Shown here: positions 1 through 7,754 of the stretch, piece by piece
How positions within the stretch are numbered: position 1 is the first letter of the stretch
Layout of the letters: the number at the start of each line of letters is the position of its first letter
DNA from: Pandoraea nosoerga
Lineage (GTDB): Bacteria; Pseudomonadota; Gammaproteobacteria; Burkholderiales; Burkholderiaceae
Length of the DNA: 44,175 nt
Direction of reading: 5' to 3'
Assembly: GCF_902459585.1 (NCBI RefSeq)
Contig: NZ_CABPSC010000023.1
Coordinates: 1 to 44,175, forward strand
Made by a program: the position numbers and the translations under genes
The notes under the pieces: generated by a model
What the model was told of the DNA's origin: nothing
What the model saw: the letters and a program-made list of their open reading frames with translations, nothing else
The model's database searches: none

Positions 1-1
1 C

Positions 2-73
2 GCGCCGGGCAAGCCGATCTCGACGCCCGCGACAGCGCTGCCCGAGCCGCCGGACGCCGCCGCACGGACCTGA
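2..73 (+). CDS. Possible C-terminal end of an upstream gene (partial)
   Basis: One plus-strand frame is open from the window edge to a TGA at 71-73. It would encode a 23-residue Pro/Ala-rich tail ending PPDAAART. The length is too short for any family assignment, and high-GC DNA gives such open stretches by chance. It is listed because a gene could end here, before the 138-base gap to the TonB receptor. Function unknown. Confidence 0.22.
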   Translation, partial: APGKPISTPATALPEPPDAAART

Positions 74-211
74 GCGCGGGCGCGGGCCGCACGACGGTTC
101 GATACCCGCGCCCCTCGCGAATGCTGCGCCTGTTGCACCCATCGTGACGAGCGTGGTGCCCCACGAGAAGACCAGAACACACGTCGCTTTACACAAGGGA
201 GATTCACACCG

Positions 212-2437
212 ATGTTGCACCACCGCCCGTTCACAGGCCGTGGCGCCGCCCTCGCGCGCGCCTCGCATGCTTCGACTCGTCACCCGTCGCCCTCCTCCAT
301 GACGCGCGCCATCGCCGGGGTCTTTGCCGTGTGCGCCGCCTCGCTCTCGCTCGCGTCCGGCAGCGCCTTCGCCCAGCAGGCGCCGGACGCGCAGCCTGCG
401 GCCAATGGCGCAGCGGCGGCCGCGCTGCCGGCCACGACCGTCTCCGCCGGGCGCGATGACGATGTCAAGGTCGAGCGCGTCTCGAGCGGCGCGCTCGGCA
501 CGCGGCGCGCGGTCGACACGCCATTCTCGGTCACGGCCGTGAACAGCGAGCAGATCAAGAACCAGATGGCACAGACCGCCACGGACGCCTTCAAGTACGA
601 TCCGTCCGTCAGCACGCTCTCGGAGAACAAGCGCAACGAAAACTCGTACTTCGCCGTGCGCGGCATTCGCGTGGACATGCTCGACGGCACGAAGGTGGAC
701 GGGCAGAACTTCGTCTCCTGGCAGGCCGACATTCCGCTCGAACCGTTCGAGCAGGTCGAGTTGCTCAAGGGCCTGTCGGGCTTCATGTACGGTTTCGGCG
801 CGCCGGGCGGCATCATCAACTATGTGCTCAAGCGCCCGACCGACGAGCCGCTGCGTCAGATCTCCGTGGGCTACGAAGCGAGCAACGTCTGGAGCGAGAA
901 GGTCGATCTGGGCGGCCGCTTCGGCCCGGACAACCGCTTCGGCTACCGCCTGAACCTCGTCAACGAGGAAGGCAACACGGCCGAGCCGAACAACCACGTG
1001 CGCCGCAAGACGATTTCGTTCGCGACCGACTTTCGCGTCACGCCCGACCTGACGATCGGCGCCGACGTCATGTACTGGAAGCGCCAGACCACGGGCACGC
1101 TGTTCGGCATGAACTTCGCCGGCGCCGGGGCGGTGGCCGACGCGAACAAGGTGGCCCGCAATCTCGCCCAGCCCTTCACTTACTACGAAGGCGACACGCT
1201 CTCGGCGGGCGCGTCGGCGGACTATCGCATCAACGACCAATGGAAGGCCAATTTCAAGTATCGCTTCGCGCGTCAGAACCGCCTGAACGGCGACAGCTTC
1301 CTGTCGGTGCTCAATGCCGCCGGCGACTACGCCGACACGCAGTACAAATGGAAGACGGCTTACTACTACCAGGCGTGGGACGGCATGGTGCAGGGCAAAT
1401 TCAGCACCGGCGCCCTCAAGCACGACGTGGTGTTCGGCGTGGGCTACCAGAGCCAGACGAAGCTCAACGACAACGGCATCGGCGGCAACGGCATTGCGCT
1501 CGGCACCAGCAACATCTATAACCCGTCGCTGCTGCCGAACCAGGACATCGGGCTCGACTATCAGCCGTACCGCAGCGAGAAGATTTCGCAGCGCGCGATC
1601 TATGCGAGCGACACGATCGGCATTACCTCGCGTATCTCGGTGCTCGCCGGCTTGCGCTACACCGAGTTCCATGACGACGTGTATGACACCAGCGCACAGA
1701 CCACGTCGTCCTACCGCGCGAAGCCGGTCTCGCCGACGGCTGCGCTGATGTACAAGACCGACAACGACTCCACCGCCTACGTGAGCTACGTTGAATCGAT
1801 GGAACCGGGCGGCTCGGCAGGCATTACCGACAAGAACTACCCGCAGACCTTCGGCCCGCTCACGAGCAAGCAGTACGAGGTGGGCTGGAAGGCGGACAAG
1901 GACACGTGGGGGGCGAATCTCGCGCTGTTCCGCGTGGAGCGCGGCTACGGCTACACCAACCAGGCGGGCTACTACGTGCAGGACGGCACGCAGCGTTTCC
2001 AGGGCCTCGACGCCAGCGGCTGGGTGCGTCTGGCGCGGGACTGGCGCGTCATTGGCGGCGTCTTGCTGCTCAACACCAAGGCCGTGGACGTGGACGATCC
2101 GGTGGTCGCCGGCAAACGCATCTTCGCCACGCCGCGCTACGTGGTGACCGGCCGCGTCGAGTACGACACGCCGTTCGTGCGCGGCCTGACGGTGGCCGCC
2201 GGCGTGAAAGTGACCGGCCAGCAGGAAGTCGATGCCGCCAATACGCTCTCGGTGCCCGCCTACACCACGATCGACCTGTCGGCGAGGTACACGACCCGCA
2301 TCGCGGGCAAGGCGGTGGTGCTGCGCGCAGCGGTCAACAACGTGACCGACAAGCACTACTGGACGACGACGTACAACGGCTTCGTGCTGCCGGGCTCCAC
2401 GCGGACCTTCCTCGCCAGCGCCACGATGGACTTCTGA
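212..2437 (+). CDS. TonB-dependent siderophore receptor
   Basis: Outer-membrane receptor that imports a ferric siderophore (or a similar large chelate) using TonB energy. The 741-residue product has a long N-terminal export region. A second in-frame ATG at 299 gives a classical signal peptide (MTRAIAGVFAV...) ending at SAFA-QQ. The annotated start at 212 is kept because AAGGGAG lies about 11 bases upstream; the 299 start would also work. A plug domain follows at roughly residues 75-215 (RAVDTPFSVTAVNSEQI, YFAVRGIRVDMLDG, FEQVELLKGLSGFMYG). The rest is a 22-strand-type barrel ending in the terminal Phe of outer-membrane proteins (SATMDF). There is no N-terminal STN signalling domain and no FecIR-like pair in view. 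The ligand cannot be read from sequence. No convincing Fur box was seen in the upstream 138 bases. Confidence 0.93.
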   Translation: MLHHRPFTGRGAALARASHASTRHPSPSSMTRAIAGVFAVCAASLSLASGSAFAQQAPDAQPAANGAAAAALPATTVSAGRDDDVKVERVSSGALGTRRAVDTPFSVTAVNSEQIKNQMAQTATDAFKYDPSVSTLSENKRNENSYFAVRGIRVDMLDGTKVDGQNFVSWQADIPLEPFEQVELLKGLSGFMYGFGAPGGIINYVLKRPTDEPLRQISVGYEASNVWSEKVDLGGRFGPDNRFGYRLNLVNEEGNTAEPNNHVRRKTISFATDFRVTPDLTIGADVMYWKRQTTGTLFGMNFAGAGAVADANKVARNLAQPFTYYEGDTLSAGASADYRINDQWKANFKYRFARQNRLNGDSFLSVLNAAGDYADTQYKWKTAYYYQAWDGMVQGKFSTGALKHDVVFGVGYQSQTKLNDNGIGGNGIALGTSNIYNPSLLPNQDIGLDYQPYRSEKISQRAIYASDTIGITSRISVLAGLRYTEFHDDVYDTSAQTTSSYRAKPVSPTAALMYKTDNDSTAYVSYVESMEPGGSAGITDKNYPQTFGPLTSKQYEVGWKADKDTWGANLALFRVERGYGYTNQAGYYVQDGTQRFQGLDASGWVRLARDWRVIGGVLLLNTKAVDVDDPVVAGKRIFATPRYVVTGRVEYDTPFVRGLTVAAGVKVTGQQEVDAANTLSVPAYTTIDLSARYTTRIAGKAVVLRAAVNNVTDKHYWTTTYNGFVLPGSTRTFLASATMDF

Positions 2438-2472
2438 GCCACACGCGGGGCAGGAAAACGATAGGAAAAAGG

Positions 2473-2505
2473 AAAAGGCCGCTCGAATGAGCGGCCTTTT
2501 TTCTT
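2473..2505. terminator. Bidirectional Rho-independent terminator
   Basis: A perfect 12-bp stem (2473-2484 with 2489-2500) closes a 4-base GAAT loop. It has A residues on one side and T residues on the other (AAAAGGCCGCTC / GAGCGGCCTTTTTT). It sits between the ends of the convergent TonB receptor and ferredoxin-NADP reductase genes and can serve both. Confidence 0.9.
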
Positions 2506-2548
2506 TTCTCGTTGCCCGCCGCTGGCGGGCAGTCGCGCGAACGGCGGC

Positions 2549-3319
2549 TCAGCCCACGAACGCGCGCTCGACGAGGTAGTGCCCCGGCGCGTGGTTGTGG
2601 CCTTCGACGAAGCCGCGCTTTTCCAGCAATTCACGCGTGTCCTTGAGCATGGCCGGGCTGCCGCACAGCATCACGCGGTCGTGTTCCGGCGTGAATTCCG
2701 GTAGACCGATGTCCGTAAAGAGCTTGCCCGACTCCACCAGCTCGGTGATGCGGCCCTGGTTCTCGAACTCCTCGCGCGTGACCGTAGGATAGTAGATCAG
2801 CTTGTCGCGGACGTACTCGCCGAGGTACTCGTGCTCGGGCAGGTGCTGCGTGATCAGCTCGCGGTACGCCAATTCGCTGGCGAAGCGGCAGCCATGCACG
2901 AGGATGATGTGCTCGTAGCGGTCGTAGACTTCCGGGTCGCGGATGATGCTCATGAACGGCGCGAGCCCCGTGCCGGTCGAGAGCAGATAGAGGTTCTTGC
3001 CCGGCAGCAGGTTGTCGTTGATGAGCGTGCCCGTCGGCTTGCGGCCCACGATGACCTTGTCACCGGGCTTGATGTTCTGCAGACGCGAGGTGAGCGGACC
3101 GTCCTGCACCTTGATGCTCAGGAACTCCAGCTCTTCCTCGTAATTGGCGCTCGCCATGCTGTAGGCACGCAGCAGCGGCTTGCCTTCGACTTCCAGGCCG
3201 ATCATCGTGAACTGGCCATTGACGTAGCGGAACGACGCATCGCGCGTCGTCTTGAAGCTGAACAACGTATCAGTCCAGTGGTGGACTTCCAGCACGGTCT
3301 GTTGATTCTGTGAACTCAT
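2549..3319 (-). CDS. fpr: Ferredoxin--NADP(+) reductase
   Basis: Cytoplasmic FAD enzyme that moves electrons between NADPH and ferredoxin or flavodoxin. At 256 residues it matches the bacterial Fpr length. The FAD-binding RAYSMAS motif is at about residues 51-57, a GTGLAPF nucleotide motif follows the FAD domain, MLCGSPAML forms part of the NADP domain, and the protein ends in the YLVERAFVG tail typical of the bacterial subclass. The start codon has no strong ribosome-binding site; AGTTCA directly follows the ATG and no better in-frame start exists nearby. Two 11-bp direct repeats lie about 190-215 bases upstream (3512-3535) and may be regulatory. In other proteobacteria fpr is commonly induced by oxidative stress through a LysR or SoxR-type regulator; no such gene is adjacent here. 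Confidence 0.93.
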   Translation of the reverse strand: MSSQNQQTVLEVHHWTDTLFSFKTTRDASFRYVNGQFTMIGLEVEGKPLLRAYSMASANYEEELEFLSIKVQDGPLTSRLQNIKPGDKVIVGRKPTGTLINDNLLPGKNLYLLSTGTGLAPFMSIIRDPEVYDRYEHIILVHGCRFASELAYRELITQHLPEHEYLGEYVRDKLIYYPTVTREEFENQGRITELVESGKLFTDIGLPEFTPEHDRVMLCGSPAMLKDTRELLEKRGFVEGHNHAPGHYLVERAFVG

Positions 3320-3511
3320 ATTCGCGTTGACGTTTGACGGAGGGCGGCGGCGCGGTGCACAGGCCTGGCCGGGAGTCTCCCGGCCCGCCTGGGGTGTGCC
3401 TGCGCGGGCCGTCCGTGATGGCCCCGATGCCCGGCCCCGGACGTGTCGGGTGCACGCACTGTCGGTCGAGGGCGGGAAAACCCCACTATTTTACCCCAAT
3501 TGGGAATGGCT

Positions 3512-3535
3512 TTCATTTGTCCGCTTCATTTGTCC
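3512..3535 (-). repeat. Pair of 11-bp direct repeats upstream of fpr
   Basis: TTCATTTGTCC occurs at 3512-3522 and again at 3525-3535, a 13-base period. On the fpr strand this reads GGACAAATGAA twice. A possible minus-strand -10 (TAAAAT, revcomp of 3488-3493) lies just downstream, so the repeats would cover the -35 region of an fpr promoter. The regulatory role is inferred from position only. Confidence 0.4.
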
Positions 3536-3577
3536 CCTGCGCACGCGCGGGATTTTCGGCATGGGGATTGATATCCG

Positions 3578-4972
3578 TTACGGCGCGTGCGCCCTCACCC
3601 CCTGCTGTCCCATATAAGTATCGTATTCAAGCGCCGCAAGACGGCGCGCCAGCCGGTGTGCGCCCAGCAGCAGCACGCCAAGCAATGCCGCGGCGAATCC
3701 GTAGCCGTAAAGCGCCGGGCCGTAATGCAACGTGGCCCAGGTGAGCACGGCGTTGAGCACCACCAGCAGACCGGTGAGCAGCAGCACGTCGCGCCGCCGG
3801 TCCAGATAGAACAGGACGTTGAGCACGCCGAGCAGCAAGACTTGCAACCCCGCCGCAATCACATCCACGCGCAACAGCGGCTGCCAGGCCGCCGGCATGC
3901 CGACGAGCCGCAACAGGTCGTCGCCGAACGCGAAGACGAGCAGCGTCACCACCGCCTGCACCTTGAGGATCTCGTAGAGGCCCGCGCGCACGGCGCGCAC
4001 CATCGATATGCGCGAGGCCGAGATCTGGCGCAGCGTGCCGCCATGGCGGATCGCGTCGAAGAAGCCTGCGTAAGCCTCGGCGAAATCGGTCTCGATGCGC
4101 AGCAGGAACACCGCCATGCCCGGCATCACGCACAGGTACGAGAGGAATATCGGCAGGTCGTAGACGGGCGCCGCGCGCAGGGGACCGATCACCGCCATGC
4201 CGGTCGCCGGCGACGCCCAGAAGATCAGCTTGTCGATCCATACGCCCAGCCCGAAGCACACGCCGACGCCCACGAGCGACAGACGGAGATTGCGCGGCAC
4301 GAAGACGTCCCACGAGAGCCAGGTCGTCGTCCGGTACTGGCGCACGACGATCGCCGTGAGGCCCAGCAGCAGGCAGGTGTGGCCGATCACGAAACCGCCG
4401 AGCAGTCCGGCAAGTCCGTAGCGCCCGAGCAGGACCGCGCTCACCACGCACAGGCTGTAGCCCGCGCAGAACACGCCGAGAATGGCGCGGTACTGCTTCA
4501 CGCTCGTGAGAAACAGCACCACGATCCACAGATTGCCCAGCAGCACGAAGCCGACCCACATCAGCCAGCGATATGCGAGCGGCTGGCCCGCGAAGAGCGT
4601 CTGCGACAGCACGAGGCCGACGACGCCCATCGCGACGGTCGTGACGAGCGTGACCGCGTTGAAGGAGGGCATCACCGCCTGCGGCTCGCCCGCGAAAAGC
4701 CTGTCACTCAGATAACGCGTGAACGCAAGCTGGATCAGACCGGTGGCGATCACGCTCGACGCGATCAGGTACGTGACCGACACCTGGAACTGCATGAGAA
4801 CCTGCGGCGGGTGAACGTTTGCGAGGCTCATCAGGCCAACCAGAACGACCCCGACCATCGAGAGGACCAGCGGCCCTGCGCTGATGATGCCCGCGTAGCT
4901 GTACGCGGCGAGCGTTCCCGAGAGCGTATCGCTGCGCAGCAGGCGCCGCAGCTCGAAACCGATGCCGGCCAT
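3578..4972 (-). CDS. pelG: PelG, Pel polysaccharide inner-membrane transporter
   Basis: Multi-spanning inner-membrane protein of the MOP/Wzx-like flippase group; in Pseudomonas it acts with PelD, PelE and PelF to polymerise and move Pel polysaccharide across the inner membrane. The real start is the ATG at 4972 (MAGIGFELRRLLRSDTLSG), giving 464 residues, close to known PelG. The open frame runs further upstream only because of high GC. The FELRRLL N-terminus and about 12 hydrophobic segments are clear. It ends in a basic tail (GAHRLARRLAALEYD). The pelF stop and pelG start share one base (TGATG), which implies translational coupling. Last gene of the operon. Confidence 0.92.
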   Translation of the reverse strand: MAGIGFELRRLLRSDTLSGTLAAYSYAGIISAGPLVLSMVGVVLVGLMSLANVHPPQVLMQFQVSVTYLIASSVIATGLIQLAFTRYLSDRLFAGEPQAVMPSFNAVTLVTTVAMGVVGLVLSQTLFAGQPLAYRWLMWVGFVLLGNLWIVVLFLTSVKQYRAILGVFCAGYSLCVVSAVLLGRYGLAGLLGGFVIGHTCLLLGLTAIVVRQYRTTTWLSWDVFVPRNLRLSLVGVGVCFGLGVWIDKLIFWASPATGMAVIGPLRAAPVYDLPIFLSYLCVMPGMAVFLLRIETDFAEAYAGFFDAIRHGGTLRQISASRISMVRAVRAGLYEILKVQAVVTLLVFAFGDDLLRLVGMPAAWQPLLRVDVIAAGLQVLLLGVLNVLFYLDRRRDVLLLTGLLVVLNAVLTWATLHYGPALYGYGFAAALLGVLLLGAHRLARRLAALEYDTYMGQQGVRAHAP

Positions 4973-6651
4973 CAGTCCGCACTCCCCGCCATACGGCGGC
5001 AACAGAGCCCCTGATACAGCGAACGATACGCGTCGCACATCATGTCGAGCCGGTAGTAGCGCGCCACGCGCGTCATGCCGGCCTGGCGCGCGGCATGCCA
5101 CTCGGCGGGCTCCAGCACGTCCACGATGGCCGCGGCGAGCGCCTCGGGGTCGGCCATCGGCACGACGCGCCCCGCGCGGCCCAGCGCCCGGTCTTCCGCA
5201 CCCTGCCCCTCGATCACCTGACGGCATGCGCCCACGTCCGTCGCCACAACCGGCACGCCCGCAGCCGCCGCTTCGAGCATGACGAGCGGCAATGCTTCGG
5301 ACACGGACGAGAGCGCGAGCACGCCGATCTGCGGCAGCACCGATTCGACGGCGCGATAGCCCATGAAACGCACTTGAAACTCCATGCCGAGACTTGCCGC
5401 AAGGTCGCGGCACTCCTGCGCGTAGGCCGGATCCTCCGTGTCCGGCCCCACGATCCATGCCTGCACGTCCGGGCGCGCGCGGTACGCAATGAAGACCGCG
5501 CGCAGGAACGTCTTGATGTCCTTGACCGGCACCACCCGGCCCACGAGCGCCACGACGGGCGGAATGTCCGCATCGCCGGCGCAGGGCGGCGACGGCCGGC
5601 GCAGCGCCGCGAAGCGCGCCACGTCGACGCCGTTGGGGATGACGCGCGTCTTGCCGACCGGCGCGCCGTCGCTCACCTGTCGCCGGCGATTGCCCTCGTA
5701 CAGCGCGACGATCTCGTCGGCGGCGTCGTAGCACACGCGTCCGATCGCCTCGAAGAAGCGCATCCACAGGTTCTGGAAATAGCCCACCTGCGAGATGTCG
5801 CGCTCGAACGGTCCACGGTTGTCGCGCAGCCATTCGCTTTGCAGCAGGTCGAGCTTGCGCTCCTTGGTGTAGCTGCCGTGCTCCGTCACGAGCAGCGGCC
5901 GGCCGCTGCGCATGCGCAACATCGCGCCCAGCAACCCGGCATAGCCGGTCGACACCGTGTGGTACATCCGCGCCGCGGGCAGCGCATGGGCGAGTCGCGC
6001 GAGCTGCCAGATCGGCCTGTGCATGGCGCGCACCGTCCAGAAATAATCGGTAAACGAGGGGTCGTGGCAATGCCGTTCGTACCGCTCGGTGATGAAGCCC
6101 CACGCGCTTTCGCCATGCAGGAACGCCGCTTGCGCGAGCGGCTGGCCGTCCTGCAATTGCGGCACAAGCCGCGAGAGCAGGTCTCGCACTGTGTCGTCCG
6201 CCCCGGTCGACGGCTCGCGTAGCGACGCGCCGCCGTCGGCGCCCGACGCATGGCGACGACGAAACATGTCGTGCATGCGGGCGACGTCCGCGAATGCCGG
6301 GGCCTCGCCGGACTTCGGGCGCGTTCGCGAAGGCCGCCCGGGGGCGCTCGCCGATGGTGCCGATGATGCTGACGGCGCCGGCGTTTCATAAAGGTAGTGC
6401 GCTTCGAAGTGCGCGACGTTGGGCGGCATGGCGTACACCGGTTCGCCGTAGTCGTCACGACGACTGCCGATGAACACGACCGCAAACGTCAACTCGGGAA
6501 ACGCACGGATGAGCTGATCCACCCACGAGGACACGCCCCCTCTCACATACGGAAACGTACCTTCGAGCAGCAGCGCGACGTCGGCCACCACCGCGCTGGC
6601 CACCCGATCGGACCCCGGAGGTGCGGGTGCGAAATCGCCGGGCGTCGTCAT
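4972..6651 (-). CDS. pelF: PelF, GT4 glycosyltransferase of Pel synthesis
   Basis: Soluble UDP-sugar-dependent GT4 (GT-B fold) glycosyltransferase that polymerises the Pel chain. The chosen ATG at 6651 (MTTPGDFAP) overlaps the pelE stop by ATGA and yields 559 residues. The glycine-rich N-terminal loop PYVRGGVSSW is at 34-43, the donor-binding R372 and K377 (GRVVPVKD) follow, and the EALPLVMLE retaining-GT motif is at 452-460. Compared with Pseudomonas PelF (about 507 residues) there is an extra Ser/Pro/Arg-rich, low-complexity stretch at about 92-150. That insertion lies in the N-terminal acceptor-side domain and leaves the catalytic motifs intact. Expressed with pelD, pelE and pelG. Confidence 0.93.
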   Translation of the reverse strand: MTTPGDFAPAPPGSDRVASAVVADVALLLEGTFPYVRGGVSSWVDQLIRAFPELTFAVVFIGSRRDDYGEPVYAMPPNVAHFEAHYLYETPAPSASSAPSASAPGRPSRTRPKSGEAPAFADVARMHDMFRRRHASGADGGASLREPSTGADDTVRDLLSRLVPQLQDGQPLAQAAFLHGESAWGFITERYERHCHDPSFTDYFWTVRAMHRPIWQLARLAHALPAARMYHTVSTGYAGLLGAMLRMRSGRPLLVTEHGSYTKERKLDLLQSEWLRDNRGPFERDISQVGYFQNLWMRFFEAIGRVCYDAADEIVALYEGNRRRQVSDGAPVGKTRVIPNGVDVARFAALRRPSPPCAGDADIPPVVALVGRVVPVKDIKTFLRAVFIAYRARPDVQAWIVGPDTEDPAYAQECRDLAASLGMEFQVRFMGYRAVESVLPQIGVLALSSVSEALPLVMLEAAAAGVPVVATDVGACRQVIEGQGAEDRALGRAGRVVPMADPEALAAAIVDVLEPAEWHAARQAGMTRVARYYRLDMMCDAYRSLYQGLCCRRMAGSAD

Positions 6652-7754
6652 GGCCGCGTCCAGAAGCGCACGGCAGGTTGCACCACCGGCGAGACGGCAG
6701 CGCCCGTCACGGCACTCTCGCCAATGCCGCCGAGCAACTGCGACACGTGGTCGTAGCGGCCCTTCTGAAACGCGGCTTCGGCCAGCCAGGGCAGCAGGCG
6801 CTCTGTCGGGAAACTGTGGAACTGCGCGTGCCGCAGATACATTTGCGCCGCGTCGGGCTGCTCGCGCATGAGTGCGCAACGGCCGAGCAAATACCACATC
6901 GACGCGTCATCCTCATACTGCGCCAGCGTATTGCGCGCGAACGTCTCCACGCGCTCCAGCGTGTAGCGCAGCACTTCGCCGCGCACGAGATTCTGATAGA
7001 CCAGTTCCCAATACAGTTGCGCGAGCCGCCGGGCGGCGTGGGCGCGTTCGTCGTCGTCCTGGGCCGCCTCGTGCCAGGCTCGCGTGGCGAAAATCTGCTG
7101 CATGATGCGTTTTTCCAGTCCGTCGAGAATGCCGTAGGCCAGCAGGCGCACCTCCTCGACCGGATCGGCGAGCAAGTCGCGCGCGATTTCGCTCGTCACG
7201 CGCGAGGGCAGCGCCTGCACCGAGACGAGCGCCGCGACGCGGTCGTCGCGCTCACCGCGCACGTTGCGCAGCCGCGCGCGCAGGCGCATGCCCGCGCCGT
7301 GCCGCACGCGCGCCATCAGATGCGACACGAAGCCGGGTGCGCTCACCCGCAACGCTTCGGGCGCCTCGCGCGGTGGCGGAAACAGGTAGCCGAGCAGCAG
7401 GACGCCCAACATCACCGCAAGGCCCGCCATCGGAAGGAAGAAGACGATCAGCGCCGCATGCAGAAAGACGCCTCGCCGCTGACGGTAGCGGGCCGGCAGC
7501 ACCCGCACCATGAAGAGGCCGGCCAGCGCGGCCGCCACGGCCTGCCATGCCAGAACGACCGGCAGCGCGCCCGACGCCACGGCGTCGCCGGCCGTCAGCA
7601 CGAGCTCCAGCGCGCGCAACTGACAAGCGATGGCGAGCGCCGCACCGCCCAGCAGCGTCAGCCAGCGCACCACGCGCAGACAGTGCGTCACTCCGCTGCG
7701 GCGGGCGTGCCACCTCGGGGCCATGCGCGAGTTCCCGGATGGCGGCTCAGCCAT
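6648..7754 (-). CDS. pelE: PelE, membrane-anchored TPR-like Pel scaffold
   Basis: Inner-membrane scaffold that in Pseudomonas links PelD and PelG. The ATG at 7754 overlaps the end of pelD by 8 bases (ATGGCTGA) and gives 368 residues. An internal ATG 10 codons later is an alternative. Hydrophobic segments are at about 29-48, 58-82 and 96-122, followed by a cytoplasmic helical region with TPR-like character (DDASMWYLLGRCALMREQPD, LPWLAEAAFQKGRYDHVSQLL). PelE is poorly conserved, so the name depends mainly on its place between PelD and PelF plus this architecture. It overlaps pelF by 4 bases. Confidence 0.85.
   Translation of the reverse strand: MAEPPSGNSRMAPRWHARRSGVTHCLRVVRWLTLLGGAALAIACQLRALELVLTAGDAVASGALPVVLAWQAVAAALAGLFMVRVLPARYRQRRGVFLHAALIVFFLPMAGLAVMLGVLLLGYLFPPPREAPEALRVSAPGFVSHLMARVRHGAGMRLRARLRNVRGERDDRVAALVSVQALPSRVTSEIARDLLADPVEEVRLLAYGILDGLEKRIMQQIFATRAWHEAAQDDDERAHAARRLAQLYWELVYQNLVRGEVLRYTLERVETFARNTLAQYEDDASMWYLLGRCALMREQPDAAQMYLRHAQFHSFPTERLLPWLAEAAFQKGRYDHVSQLLGGIGESAVTGAAVSPVVQPAVRFWTRP

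Noticed and set aside
3587-5014. 475-residue plus-strand open frame opposite pelG
   Set aside because: The composition (His, Gln, Arg, Ala) is that of an antisense shadow, and pelG is clear on the minus strand.
4972-6897. Longer PelF start at 6897
   Set aside because: The added residues are the pelE coding sequence read in another frame. The ATGA overlap at 6651 is the natural start.
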